Of a DNA stretch of 64,000 bases, positions 41,152 to 50,113 are shown in pieces. Position numbers and translations under genes: made by a program. Origin of the DNA: Collimonas sp. OK307 (GTDB lineage Bacteria; Pseudomonadota; Gammaproteobacteria; Burkholderiales; Burkholderiaceae_D); the NCBI RefSeq assembly GCF_900113705.1, contig NZ_FOQI01000004.1:207201-271200 (forward strand), written 5' to 3'. Position 1 is the stretch's first letter. Each line of letters opens with the position of its first letter. A model generated the notes under the pieces. It was not told where the DNA came from. It saw only the letters and a list, made by a program, of their open reading frames with translations, and did no database searches.

Positions 41152-41301
41152 ATGTCCGCGCAATCGTCATTGCCAGGGGGCGATGCCGCGCCAAAGCAGA
41201 CGGACAGGCTGTTTTTCGCAATCTTCCCCGACGCGGGTGCTGCCGCGCGCATCGCCCAGCTCTGCAGCAGCGGGTTTGGCATGAAGGGCAATACGACCTG
41301 A
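41152..41301 (+). pseudogene. 5' fragment of thpR (RNA 2',3'-cyclic phosphodiesterase / 2'-5' RNA ligase)
   Basis: A 49-codon frame whose first 40 residues look like the start of ThpR: an Ala/Pro-rich lead, then TDRLFFAIFPDAGAAARIAQ. A ribosome binding site (GAGGGA) precedes the ATG. The homology ends near 41262, far short of the usual 180 or so residues and before either HxTx catalytic motif; the following bases belong to a SnoaL-like remnant in another frame. A non-functional 5' end at a rearrangement junction. Confidence 0.65.
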
Positions 41302-41594
41302 TCACCGAGTGTATGGCACAAGCCTACATCAGACACAACGAATTGGGTGATCGGACTGTAACGCCATAGTCCTACTCGCAAGAGATCGCCGCAGCGCATC
41401 AGGCACGTCCTAATACGCGCTTCGTTGTTTACGAGCACACCGCCGGTAACCGTGCGCGGTTCTGCTTTACGTTGAAGTGGACCGACCTAAGCACTGGCGA
41501 GACTAGAACCAGGGCAGGCATGCAACTCTATCGGGTCGAGGCGGGCAAGCTCGCGGAGACGTGGCTTAACCTGCTGCCGCTAGGTACGGCGTAG
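41278..41594 (+). pseudogene. 3' fragment of a SnoaL-like (NTF2-fold) gene
   Basis: One frame reads HEGQYDLITECMAQAYIRHN, then ELGDRTVTP, a TAG at 41367-41369, then SYSQEIAAAHQARPNTRFVV, FTLKWTDLSTGETRTRAGMQ and a final LAETWLNLLPLGTA before TAG (41592-41594). This is the C-terminal two thirds of a SnoaL-like small-molecule-binding protein with one internal stop and no N-terminus. It directly abuts the thpR fragment. A functional SnoaL-like gene of another subtype lies 1.5 kb downstream. Confidence 0.65.
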
Positions 41595-41931
41595 CCCGAC
41601 GCCGTTGCTAAGGATCACTAGACGAGCTGAACCTTTTTGCTCCGTCTGCAAGGTCCGCTTCTAGCCGGTGGCGGGTGCTCAGATTGTTGAAAGCAACGCC
41701 ACATTGCAGACCAACGACCTGAAGCCTTGAACGTCCGGTATCGGGCAACCAGTTTGAATAGTTGAAGGACAGGAGTCAGTCTGAAACGGCCAGTCAGCGG
41801 GGGACGCTCGACGGGCCGCACTTGGCCGTTTTGAGCCGGTCGCGAAAGCTCGAATTCGACCCGTTGCAGCAGATCAAGTTTGGTCATATGAGAAAGCTTT
41901 GTGTACTCTTGCCCATGCAACATTCATGTCT
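41595..41931. other. Intergenic stretch with a 9-bp inverted repeat
   Basis: 337 bases between the SnoaL-like remnant and the AraC gene. AAACGGCCA (41784-41792) and TGGCCGTTT (41823-41831) are perfectly inverted with 30 bases between; no T-tract follows. No plausible gene. It also contains GTCCGCTTCT-A-GCCG near 41653, a word that recurs near 44343. Confidence 0.45.
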
Positions 41932-42855
41932 TCAGCGGTGCCTACGTCGAAATTCTGCGGGAGTACATCCGGCTTCGAGTTTAAAAAACTTAATGAAATT
42001 CGTCGCTTCATCAAAGCCGAGACGATCGGCAATCATTGCGACTGGCAATGCAGTGTGTACTAGCAGTCGCTTCGCCTCTAAATTAATTCGTGCCGCAATA
42101 AATGTTTTGGCTGTGATACCGGCCACCTCCCGCGTGGCACGAGTCAAACTCTTTTCAGAACAACCAATAGTGCTGGCATATTCCCTTACTTGATGCCACT
42201 TTGCAAAATGCTGCTCCACGCACTGCTGGAATCTATTAAAGCGTTGCACCTCCATGAGCGATGCATGTTTTTGCACCAACTGCTGCCTGTGCATAATGTC
42301 TATCCGCAAAAGAAGTGCGCACAACTGGTAGCGGATTAACGCAGTCCTCTCTGTGGGAGATGCCTGATTCGTTGAGTCGTCAAACATCTGCGACATGGCA
42401 TCCGTCACCATGCGATATTCCAGCTCTTGCAAAGCCAAGTGATCTGGAAGACTCAGAAGAATACTAACAAGATCCAATTTGTCAGATTTCTGTGTCGATT
42501 GAAGCGGGAAAAGGAATTCTGGCCGAAATAAGAGCAGCCATCCATCCCAGTCGTGTTCCAGGTCGAACTGCTCTGCGTGGGACGGACGTAACACAAGAAA
42601 CGATCCCTGCTTGCACAAGATCTGCTGAAAATCGATCGTATGCGCGCACTCACCGTGTGTGACACAGATAAGCATATAGAACTCTATCCGATGCACGCTT
42701 CGAAGGTGGTCGTTCGTGACCCTCGCCCTCAGGTCGGACATGCGAATAATCTCTACATCCAGCTTATAAGGAGCTGGGGGACGATAAGCTCTTCGTTCAA
42801 TTTCGTCCGGCAGACTCTTACGAGCATCCAACCCGAGATGTCCAGTTTTCACCAT
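41932..42855 (-). CDS. AraC-family transcriptional regulator
   Basis: A 307-residue regulator with an N-terminal cupin-like sensing domain (HRIEFYMLICVTHGECAHTI, QGSFLVLRPSHAEQFDLEHD) and a C-terminal pair of HTH motifs (about 210-305: SEKSLTRATREVAGITAKTF, AMIADRLGFDEATNFIKFFK, then LEAGCTPAEFRRRHR). It is divergent from the SnoaL-like gene (200 bases between starts), its most likely target. Base composition is lower in GC than the core genes. Effector unknown. Confidence 0.9.
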   Translation of the reverse strand: MVKTGHLGLDARKSLPDEIERRAYRPPAPYKLDVEIIRMSDLRARVTNDHLRSVHRIEFYMLICVTHGECAHTIDFQQILCKQGSFLVLRPSHAEQFDLEHDWDGWLLLFRPEFLFPLQSTQKSDKLDLVSILLSLPDHLALQELEYRMVTDAMSQMFDDSTNQASPTERTALIRYQLCALLLRIDIMHRQQLVQKHASLMEVQRFNRFQQCVEQHFAKWHQVREYASTIGCSEKSLTRATREVAGITAKTFIAARINLEAKRLLVHTALPVAMIADRLGFDEATNFIKFFKLEAGCTPAEFRRRHR

Positions 42856-43055
42856 ATTTCAACCTGATATAACCTTTATTGCGATCGAAAAACTTCCGAT
42901 AATTACCATTCAATTATCTTAGCATGGCTCGTCCTCTCAGTCCTTCCGCAGAGAACCAGTAAATACGGCGAACAGCCGCCACATGATCAAACGCGACCAA
43001 TACCCCCAAATTTTGAGAGATTTGGGCAAGTCAATATTGAAGAGGAGAAGCCGAA

Positions 43056-43472
43056 ATGAGCGCAGAAAGCAATAAACCCATCATGCAGCGTTTTACGAAA
43101 TTTATTAATACTGCTAGCGAGGAGCTGGCGGCAGAACTAATCTCTTCGGACGCGATATTCTATATTCCGGGGCGTCCAGAGCCATTACAGGGGCCGGCTG
43201 GCTATCTGGAAATCGTCGCCATGATGCGAGGCGGATTTCCAGACATCCAATGGACCTTGGAAGAGATGATTGCAGAAGGTGATAAGGTAGCTGCGCGCTT
43301 CACAATGCGCGGCACGCACCAAGGATCATTCTTCGGAGTGCCACCGACAGGCAAAACTATCGTAGCTCAGGCTATGAATTTTTACCGTTTTTCTAATGGC
43401 ATGATTGTTGAGGAACGTGGACAACCAGATTTATTGGGATTATTACAGCAAATCGGCGCAGCACCGATGTAA
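43056..43472 (+). CDS. SnoaL-like ester cyclase-type protein
   Basis: A 138-residue NTF2-fold protein: AELISSDAIFYIPGRPEPLQ, GGFPDIQWTLEEMIAEGDKV, RGTHQGSFFGVPPTGKTI and MNFYRFSNGMIVEERGQPDL are the usual SnoaL-like blocks. Members bind or convert small hydrophobic compounds. GAGGAG lies upstream of the ATG. It is divergent from the AraC-type gene, which probably controls it. The substrate is unknown. Confidence 0.82.
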   Translation: MSAESNKPIMQRFTKFINTASEELAAELISSDAIFYIPGRPEPLQGPAGYLEIVAMMRGGFPDIQWTLEEMIAEGDKVAARFTMRGTHQGSFFGVPPTGKTIVAQAMNFYRFSNGMIVEERGQPDLLGLLQQIGAAPM

Positions 43473-43585
43473 AAAGCCCATCCGTGAAATGCATCATCTC
43501 AATTCAGCGGCCCGATGAACGTCCGCCATTGGCCGGCACGGGCTATTCCCGGTCAGCACCAGTTCGTGAACCTCCCCCGCGACAA

Positions 43586-44242
43586 TCACTCCCGCTCGTC
43601 GCTCGCCAGGATCGCCCGAAGCTGCTCTTCAAATACCTCCGGCGGCTGGCCGCCCGAGATCAGGTAGCGATCATTCACGATGACTGCGGGCACGCTGCTG
43701 ATGCCGCGCTGGGCCCACAGCGTTTCCTCTTCCTTCACTTCCTGAGCAAACCGATCCGATGCCAGTACTTCGTCGGCTTCGGCGCCATCTAGGCCGGCTT
43801 GCCTGGCAAGTTCCGCCAGCACATTCCTGTCCGCGATGTTTTTCCCGTCGGTGAAATAGGCTTTGAGCAAGACCAGTTTGAGCGTTGCTTGCGCATTCTT
43901 CTCTTTCGCCCAGGCAAGCAGACGATGCGCGTCGAAAGTGTTGTAGACACGGCTGGCGTCATCGCGGTTCATGGTGAAACCGACGGCAGCCGCCCTGGCC
44001 CGGATCTGTTCACGGTTGATGTGCGCCTGATCGGCGGTGATGCCGTATTTTTTGGTGATATGTTCAAGTTGCTCCTGCCCGGCTGCGGGCATACCAGGGT
44101 TGAGCTCGAACGGGTGGACGGCGAAGTCGACGTGCGTCTCCGGAGCGAGGCGTTCGAGCGCGATATTGAGACCCGCCAGCCCGATCGCACACCAGGGGCA
44201 TACGACATCGGAGACGAAATCGATTTTCAAAGCGTTATTCAT
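43586..44242 (-). CDS. DsbA-family oxidoreductase, FrnE-like
   Basis: A 218-residue cytosolic thioredoxin-fold protein. The active site CPWC (C15, C18) is in FVSDVVCPWCAIG; further FrnE features are VHPFELNPGMP, NTFDAHRLLAWAKEK and GISSVPAVIVNDRYLISGGQ with the cis-Pro loop. FrnE-like proteins take part in disulfide exchange and polyketide maturation or stress resistance; 2-hydroxychromene-2-carboxylate isomerases are related. No signal peptide. The 238 bases between it and the MerR gene hold no recognised gene. Confidence 0.9.
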   Translation of the reverse strand: MNNALKIDFVSDVVCPWCAIGLAGLNIALERLAPETHVDFAVHPFELNPGMPAAGQEQLEHITKKYGITADQAHINREQIRARAAAVGFTMNRDDASRVYNTFDAHRLLAWAKEKNAQATLKLVLLKAYFTDGKNIADRNVLAELARQAGLDGAEADEVLASDRFAQEVKEEETLWAQRGISSVPAVIVNDRYLISGGQPPEVFEEQLRAILASDERE

Positions 44243-44480
44243 GGCAATACCTCATGGCATGGCACCTGTCGTCAGGTGGCGTTAATGGATGAAGATATTG
44301 TAAGTCGGATGTGCGAGTGTCATACGGGGGTGTCGCAGAGATGTCCGCTTCTGGCCGAACCGGGCCATTCGTGGAAGACAGGTGCCGACCCACTGCGGCT
44401 GGTTGCGATCCTAAAGAGTGGTCGTGCAACTTCGCCAATGATGCGCTGCCAATCTCACGCTTTGCGAAGCAAAATGTCTA

Positions 44481-44873
44481 TCACATCGTCTCTTTCGACT
44501 GCGGCAGGCTTTCATCGGTGCAACCGCTTTCTACTTTGTTCAACGCATCTGACAATGCAACGCGCAGTATGGATAGCGAGTGCGCTTTTTTCTCCACTTC
44601 ACATATTTTTTTTTGAATCAGAAGACTTTTTTTGCTCGGCGCCAACCCGTCTTGCCCCCAGGCGACGATCACGTCCCCGATCTCTTTCAAGGTAAATCCG
44701 AGCGCCTTGGCGTGGGTAATGAGCTCAATGCGGCGCAACGCCAGCGGCGAATACTCCTTATAGTTGTTGCTTAAGTGAGGCTGAGCTGCCTCGTCGAGCA
44801 AGCCCATACGCTCATAAAATCTGACCGTATCGCGCGACACGCCGGCCCGAGCTGCAATTTCACCAATGCGCAT
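44481..44873 (-). CDS. MerR-family transcriptional regulator
   Basis: A 130-residue MerR-type activator: HTH MRIGEIAARAGVSRDTVRFY, wing ERMGLLDEAAQPHLSNNYKE, the second helix pair, then a dimerisation coiled coil (SKKSLLIQKKICEVEKKAHS, with LSILRVALSDALNKVES). No cysteine pattern typical of metal sensors is seen except one Cys near the end, so the inducer is unclear. The start at 44873 gives the standard N-terminus. It is divergent from an SDR gene 106 bases away, which is the likely target; MerR proteins usually act at such shared promoters. Confidence 0.9.
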   Translation of the reverse strand: MRIGEIAARAGVSRDTVRFYERMGLLDEAAQPHLSNNYKEYSPLALRRIELITHAKALGFTLKEIGDVIVAWGQDGLAPSKKSLLIQKKICEVEKKAHSLSILRVALSDALNKVESGCTDESLPQSKETM

Positions 44874-44979
44874 TGCCCAGTTTCCTCCCAATCCAGACGC
44901 AAGCTGTCGAAAAAAATGTTTGACCATTGACCGTAGTCCACGCTTTACATTCGACACTCTCATAACGAATCATTTCACC

Positions 44980-45783
44980 ATGCGACCACTCAACTATCGC
45001 AACACCACCATCATGATAACAGGCGCCTCATCCGGAATAGGCCTGGCATTTGCTCATGCGCTGGCCGCACGCGGCGCGAATCTGATTCTTGTAGCACGCT
45101 CAGGCGACAAGCTAAACAGCCTGGCGCAGGAGCTGGCGCATCGCCACGGCATCCGAGCCCTCGCCCTGGTAGCCGATCTGACCGAAACCGGTGCTGCCAG
45201 TGATGCCCATGCGAGGGCAAGTGCGCTTGGTTTGACGCCGAACATCCTCATCAACAATGCCGGCTTTGCGACTCACGGTCATTTCGATACGTTGTCGTTG
45301 GAACGGCAACTAGACGAGATATCGCTCAATTGCAGAGCCGTCGTCGAACTCAGCCATGCAGCATTGCCAGCCATGTTGAAACAAGGGGAAGGATCAATCA
45401 TTAATGTGGCGTCAACCGCCGCGCTGCAGCCGCTGCCCTACATGGCCATCTATGGCGCCACCAAGGCTTTCGTGCTCTCTTTTTCAGAAGCCTTGTGGCA
45501 AGAATATCGCGCTCGCGGCGTGCGCGTGCTTGCAGTGTGCCCCGGTGCCACCGATACCGCTTTCTTTGATGTAGTGGGCGCTGCCGAGGCTGGAGTCGGC
45601 ACGCGTATGGCCGCAGATACTGTCGTCAACGCAAGCTTGCAGGCACTTGATCGCGGTCAGAGTCATGTAGTACCCGGAGGCGCAAATCGTCTGCTTGGGT
45701 GGTTACCGCGGATACTCCCAAGGCAAACAATATTGCAAATCGTCGCAAACATGCTCCGGCCTCGTCGTCAGACCTCGATTTGA
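44980..45783 (+). CDS. Short-chain dehydrogenase/reductase
   Basis: A 267-residue classical SDR. Motifs: cofactor loop TGASSGIG (TIMITGASSGIGLAFAHALA), NNAG in LINNAGFATHG, the active-site Ser in NVASTAALQP and YGATK (Tyr and Lys of YxxxK) in YMAIYGATKAFVLSF. Residue context (VARSGDK after the second strand) suggests NADP(H). Substrate unknown. Divergent from the MerR-type gene that probably regulates it. The following 293 bases show no recognised gene. Confidence 0.92.
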   Translation: MRPLNYRNTTIMITGASSGIGLAFAHALAARGANLILVARSGDKLNSLAQELAHRHGIRALALVADLTETGAASDAHARASALGLTPNILINNAGFATHGHFDTLSLERQLDEISLNCRAVVELSHAALPAMLKQGEGSIINVASTAALQPLPYMAIYGATKAFVLSFSEALWQEYRARGVRVLAVCPGATDTAFFDVVGAAEAGVGTRMAADTVVNASLQALDRGQSHVVPGGANRLLGWLPRILPRQTILQIVANMLRPRRQTSI

Positions 45784-46076
45784 TTCCTCGAAGTCTCCTA
45801 TGTTTTCGCGACATTCCAGCATGGGGGAAAATTGTCTATTATCGTGTCTGCCACTGATGCAGCGTTACCGTGCCGTTACGGCTCTCTGCCGCCGTCCAGA
45901 TAAGTGTTCCGGTACCATCGATGCAGTGGCCGCTTTGGAGCAGCATGCGGAATCAGTGACCGCAAAGGAGAAAAAAAGCCAGAGGCTGGTCATGGCCGAG
46001 TGCGATCAGCCAAGTGATTTAACGAAACCACGCAAAAAAATTGTTTTGGTTAATCTTATAGTTGATAATTGTAGCT

Positions 46077-46325
46077 ATGAACGATACCCAAAACCGCCCC
46101 CCATTTCCCGATCGGCTCTCAGTCGATCCTCGTAGCCCTTACTATAACGCTGCCATATTTGAACATGATGTTGGTATTAAACTTAACGATAAAGAGCGCT
46201 TCGAGGTTGAGGAATATTGCATCAGCGAGGGATGGATTAAAGTCCCGGCCGGAAAGGCGCTAGATCGGAAGGGTAACCCCCTAATGACTAAAGTAAAAGG
46301 CACTGTCGAACCTTTCTATCGGTAA
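46077..46325 (+). CDS. DUF3297 family protein
   Basis: An 82-residue protein that matches the small DUF3297 family through its length: PPFPDRLSVDPRSPYYNAAI, VEEYCISEGWIKVPAGKALD and RKGNPLMTKVKGTVEPFY. Family function unknown. The start at 46077 gives the family N-terminus; the upstream AT-rich sequence (46040-46075) probably holds its promoter, and no clear ribosome binding site is visible. It is convergent with the SMC-type operon and separated from it by a perfect palindrome. Confidence 0.88.
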   Translation: MNDTQNRPPFPDRLSVDPRSPYYNAAIFEHDVGIKLNDKERFEVEEYCISEGWIKVPAGKALDRKGNPLMTKVKGTVEPFYR

Positions 46326-46432
46326 GTGCTGTTCTTTGATTAGCATTTCTTAACTTCTTTGATTGTCTGCAAGGGTGTGTGCGCTGACATTTGTCGGTCG
46401 ATACCCTTGACTTCTTCGCCATCAAGACGGCA

Positions 46433-46468
46433 CACCAGTTTATGCAATAACTGTTGCATAAACTGGTG
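46433..46468. terminator. Perfect 15-bp inverted repeat between convergent genes
   Basis: CACCAGTTTATGCAA (46433-46447), loop TAACTG, TTGCATAAACTGGTG (46454-46468). It stands 107 bases after the DUF3297 stop and 21 bases from the end of the jetC-like gene, the place of a shared terminator. There is no T-tract on either side, so termination would have to depend on the stem alone; another role (recombination or protein-binding site) is possible. Confidence 0.5.
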
Positions 46469-46489
46469 ACTCTAACCAGGGCGGTACAC

Positions 46490-49400
46490 TCATGCCGTCG
46501 CCTGCTCAGCCGCCTCGAAATTAATCTGCGCCTGCTCACGTACCTGCGCCCGCCGCAACTCCCACAACTCGCGCAGCTTATCCGAACGCAATTCGCGTTC
46601 ATCCGACTCCGAAACAAACCCCACCTCACCGTTGCCATCCGCCACGGTACGGCTAAAACTCCATTCACGTGAGAACTCGGGCTTGATCGCGCCGGCGTGT
46701 TTGGTCGGCATGGCGCAGATCAACTGCATGCCGAGGTTATCGCGCAGGAATTTCAAGACATCGCGTGCGCGTCCTTCATCCATCTTGGCGAACGATTCAT
46801 CGTTGACCAGCAAATGCAGGCTGTTGCCCTTCTCGAATCGCTTGAGGCGATTGGTGACAACCGCCGCATGGATGATGTAAGCAGGCGTCTCCAGCTGGCC
46901 GCCGGAACCCGTGCCCCACTCCGACAAGCGCACGTGCGAGCCGGTATCGGATTCCTTGTAGATTTCATAACGCCGGTAATTGCGGTAATCGGCAACCCGC
47001 TGCAGCTCCTTGACCGCCTTGTCTTCATCGTCAGACAGCAGCAATTGCACCAGGCGGTCGCGCACCAGGCAGTTATCCGCACTTAACACGGGATCGGCAA
47101 ACAGACTGTTGGCTTCTTGCGTATCCGACATTTCCGAAGTGGCGCAGAAGAAGTCGTAGTAGGCTTTGAATTCCGGTACCCACTCCGACCAGTCGATGCG
47201 GAATTTATCGGTGCCGAACTTGAGCTTGTCGAGCTCGATATTGAGCGTTTTCAAGGTACGCACACCGGTATCGACAGCATTCCGGATTTCGTAGCAGAAC
47301 TGCTTGGTGAATACGTCATTGAACGACGATTCCGCAGTGCGCAGCTGTTCCAGGTTCTTGATCAGGCCGATATCTTTTTGCCTCGTCAGCTGGGCTCGGG
47401 TACGGTCTTGCAAGGTCACCATCATCGCGTAAAGCGGCGTAAAATCGCCGTCGCGCAAATCCTCGCCTTGCGCGATTTCAAAGCGTTCGTCGATACGCGC
47501 ATGGGCGTGATATTCGCCCAACGCATTGCGTGCATCGCCGTATAGTTGCCAGCTGAGCGCGGTTTGTTTGGCGACATTGTCAGACGCCTTGAATGACGAA
47601 TAACTTCCTTCGCTGACCCAGGTTGCGACTTCGTCCGTGAGCGCGGTGAAGGACAAGCTGCCGTTGACAATGCACAGGTCACGTAGTTTTCCGGTATCGC
47701 CATCAACCCGGCTTTGTTTGCCGGCCATGCCCAGGTTCAGCTTGGTGATCGCGGCCTGATGACCTTGTATGGATTTTTCGTGGCCGCCGATATTTTTGCT
47801 GCAAGCAGTCTTACGCGCTTCCAGTCCGGCGATCTCGACGCTCAATGCCTCAGCTTCATCTTCCAGCTTGCTAACCTCGGTCAAATCGAGCCGGCTCAAA
47901 TCCTGGCGTGCCCCGTCGAGTTCGCGCACCAGGTTTTCCAATTCGTCGATCGCGGCAAAGGACGGGCATTGCAATTGCCCCATCATGGCCAGCGCGCCCT
48001 GCAGGTCGCGCAACTGCGTGCGCACCTGTGTCAGCTCTCGTTCCGCTTCAGCATGTTCTTGCTCGGCACGCTGCTTGGCGAGCCGCTTGGCTTCCTGGCC
48101 GAATACCAGCAGGTCGGCATCGGCGGTGAACATGGTGCGCGAACCGCTGCCCTTGCCATCCTTGGTCAGGCCGCGCGAGGTATGGCGCAGGGCTTCGGTA
48201 TCGGCCACCTTTACTACCTGTCCGAACTGCTCGTGCAGATACGCCTGGGCAATCGGATGCTCGGTGCTGAGTTCGTGCACGATGGAGTCGCTGGGGGTTC
48301 TTTCGATTTTCAGGTGCTTCAGGCAGAAACTGCCTTGAATCACATTGGCGCGCAATTTCTTCTGGCGTACAAAATCGATGGCTTTACCTTCCCACGCCTG
48401 ATCCACCACCAGGTTGAAACGCGCACCGCCCAGGTAACCTTCGATCGCCGCCTGCCAGTCGGCCGACATCGGTTCGACCAGATCGCACAGCACCTGGGCC
48501 CGTGCGGCACCCAGCTCGGAGCGAAACTCCTTCAGCGCATGACGGATATGCGCGGGATAGTCAGCGCCGCCCTCGGCCAGATTGGCTTTGCGCGATGCGG
48601 CATCCTTCTCGCGGCGCAAGGCTTCATGCTCGGTTGCGCGCAATTGTGCGATCTGGGTGTGCAGGGCCGATACGAAACTGTGTTCGGTGCCGGCCAGCGC
48701 GCCGTGCAATTTTCCCAGGGCTGCATCAACGCCTTCAAAGTCATTGACCAGCATGAGCGATTTCAGCACATCTACTTCGTCAGCCTTGGCCAGTTCAGCG
48801 ATGCTACGCAGATGTACGGCGAGATCCAGCGTGCCGGCAGCCGACAACGCCAGCACTACCTGGCGGGCGGCATCTGCAATCTCCTTTTGTTCCGACGGGA
48901 TCTGCATGCCGGCTACGTCGCGCGCTGCGGTTTCCAGCTTCTGCGCCGCCAGCGCATTGTGTTGAAGCACATTGAACACCGCTTTGATCTTGCCGTCGCT
49001 CTGCTCGATCTGGTTTTGAATCCGGGTCTTTTGTTCGGCTGCGGGAATACCCATCATCTGCGCGTGAATCTGCGTCAGGCTGCGGTTCTTGGCGGCGCGG
49101 TCCTGTTCCAGCTTGTCAGCGCTTTCGGTTTCATCGTCGATCAATGCTTGCAGGCCGTCGATGGCGGCAGTCGCCGCTTCCAGTTGCCGCTGGTCTTCGC
49201 GCAAAGCCAGCGACGATACCAGCAGCTGCGACTGGCTTGCCGATTGATGCGCGCGCGCGGTATCGCTGACGGCTTTGCCGAGCGACTCCAGACGCTTGAC
49301 GTTGTCCGTCAGGCGCTCGCCTTCCTTGCGCAACTCGTTCACCTGCCGCATCAGCTTGCTGATCTGGCCTATGCGCTGCGAAAGTTGCGTGGTGTCGAGT

Positions 49401-50113
49401 TCCAGGATCTGGTGCTTGACCAGATCGTCGACGCTGCCGATAGGTTTGTGCGCGATCGACTGGCTCCAGGCTCTTGCGGCGCTTTCGGCTTCGGCGAAAG
49501 AAACGGTTTTCTGACCGCGGAAACGACCGTACAACTGGCACAGATACTCGCGCTTGCTATCGCGAAAATTGGTGATGCCGCGGTATTTCCCGGCAAGATG
49601 ATGCTCGATTTTTTCCACCGCAACCACTGCCATGCCGCCGTCGATCTCGGTTGAAGTCAGATCGCCCAATTGCAGCGCTACACCGTCGATGATCAACAAC
49701 GCCAGCCGTTCCGATACCGCCTGGCGCCGCTCGCCGGCGCCATCGACCCGGGCCGACGCCGCCACCAGTGCGGTGAACTCGCGCCCCTCTTCACCTTCGC
49801 TCGGTTTGAAAACCGCAGCGATGTAGCCGTGTGCGCCATTAGGGCGGGCGAACAGATTATCCTCGGCGCCAACGATGTAGGACCACAAGGTGCGCTTGGT
49901 CTTGCCATTGCGCGCGCCTTGCGTGGTTTCATCCTGCCCCGGGTTATAGCTGAAAATATTTTGATAAACCGCGGTCATCACGGTTTGCAAAGCATCCAGC
50001 ATGGTCGATTTTCCGGAACCGGTAGGGCCGGTCAGCAAAGTCATATTGCCCATCGGGTACTCTTGCGAGCGCAACGCGCCCCAGTTCACCAGGATCAGTT
50101 TATCCAGCTTCAT
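46490..50113 (-). CDS. jetC: MukB-type SMC ATPase (JetC/MksB)
   Basis: A 1207-residue SMC-like ATPase. Walker A is GPTGSGKST (29-37) and the signature GTGSGGQ (about 1067-1073) precedes a Walker B-like LHLLVNDESF (about 1099-1108), with long coiled coils between (about 190-560 and 650-850) around a hinge-like centre. The sequence fits the JetC/MksB group (SbcC/MukB-like ATP-binding proteins) rather than classical SMC. It overlaps jetB in ATGA. In Wadjet systems JetC with JetA and JetB extrudes loops on plasmid DNA, which the nuclease JetD cuts; in MksBEF condensins there is no nuclease. No jetD is found here, so the role may be chromosome organisation. Confidence 0.88.
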   Translation of the reverse strand: MKLDKLILVNWGALRSQEYPMGNMTLLTGPTGSGKSTMLDALQTVMTAVYQNIFSYNPGQDETTQGARNGKTKRTLWSYIVGAEDNLFARPNGAHGYIAAVFKPSEGEEGREFTALVAASARVDGAGERRQAVSERLALLIIDGVALQLGDLTSTEIDGGMAVVAVEKIEHHLAGKYRGITNFRDSKREYLCQLYGRFRGQKTVSFAEAESAARAWSQSIAHKPIGSVDDLVKHQILELDTTQLSQRIGQISKLMRQVNELRKEGERLTDNVKRLESLGKAVSDTARAHQSASQSQLLVSSLALREDQRQLEAATAAIDGLQALIDDETESADKLEQDRAAKNRSLTQIHAQMMGIPAAEQKTRIQNQIEQSDGKIKAVFNVLQHNALAAQKLETAARDVAGMQIPSEQKEIADAARQVVLALSAAGTLDLAVHLRSIAELAKADEVDVLKSLMLVNDFEGVDAALGKLHGALAGTEHSFVSALHTQIAQLRATEHEALRREKDAASRKANLAEGGADYPAHIRHALKEFRSELGAARAQVLCDLVEPMSADWQAAIEGYLGGARFNLVVDQAWEGKAIDFVRQKKLRANVIQGSFCLKHLKIERTPSDSIVHELSTEHPIAQAYLHEQFGQVVKVADTEALRHTSRGLTKDGKGSGSRTMFTADADLLVFGQEAKRLAKQRAEQEHAEAERELTQVRTQLRDLQGALAMMGQLQCPSFAAIDELENLVRELDGARQDLSRLDLTEVSKLEDEAEALSVEIAGLEARKTACSKNIGGHEKSIQGHQAAITKLNLGMAGKQSRVDGDTGKLRDLCIVNGSLSFTALTDEVATWVSEGSYSSFKASDNVAKQTALSWQLYGDARNALGEYHAHARIDERFEIAQGEDLRDGDFTPLYAMMVTLQDRTRAQLTRQKDIGLIKNLEQLRTAESSFNDVFTKQFCYEIRNAVDTGVRTLKTLNIELDKLKFGTDKFRIDWSEWVPEFKAYYDFFCATSEMSDTQEANSLFADPVLSADNCLVRDRLVQLLLSDDEDKAVKELQRVADYRNYRRYEIYKESDTGSHVRLSEWGTGSGGQLETPAYIIHAAVVTNRLKRFEKGNSLHLLVNDESFAKMDEGRARDVLKFLRDNLGMQLICAMPTKHAGAIKPEFSREWSFSRTVADGNGEVGFVSESDERELRSDKLRELWELRRAQVREQAQINFEAAEQATA

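Noticed and set aside
41618..41923. A 101-codon minus-strand frame upstream of the AraC gene's 3' side
   Set aside because: Low-complexity Arg/Ser-rich translation with no family resemblance, and the region carries an inverted repeat typical of non-coding sequence.
44928..44970. MerR-type promoter with 19-base spacer between the MerR and SDR genes
   Set aside because: A TTGACC hexamer is present, but no -10 hexamer at the right distance and no convincing central dyad could be drawn.
47714..49654. A 646-codon plus-strand open frame opposite jetC
   Set aside because: It is an antisense shadow of a GC-rich coiled-coil gene, with no ribosome binding site and atypical composition for a protein.
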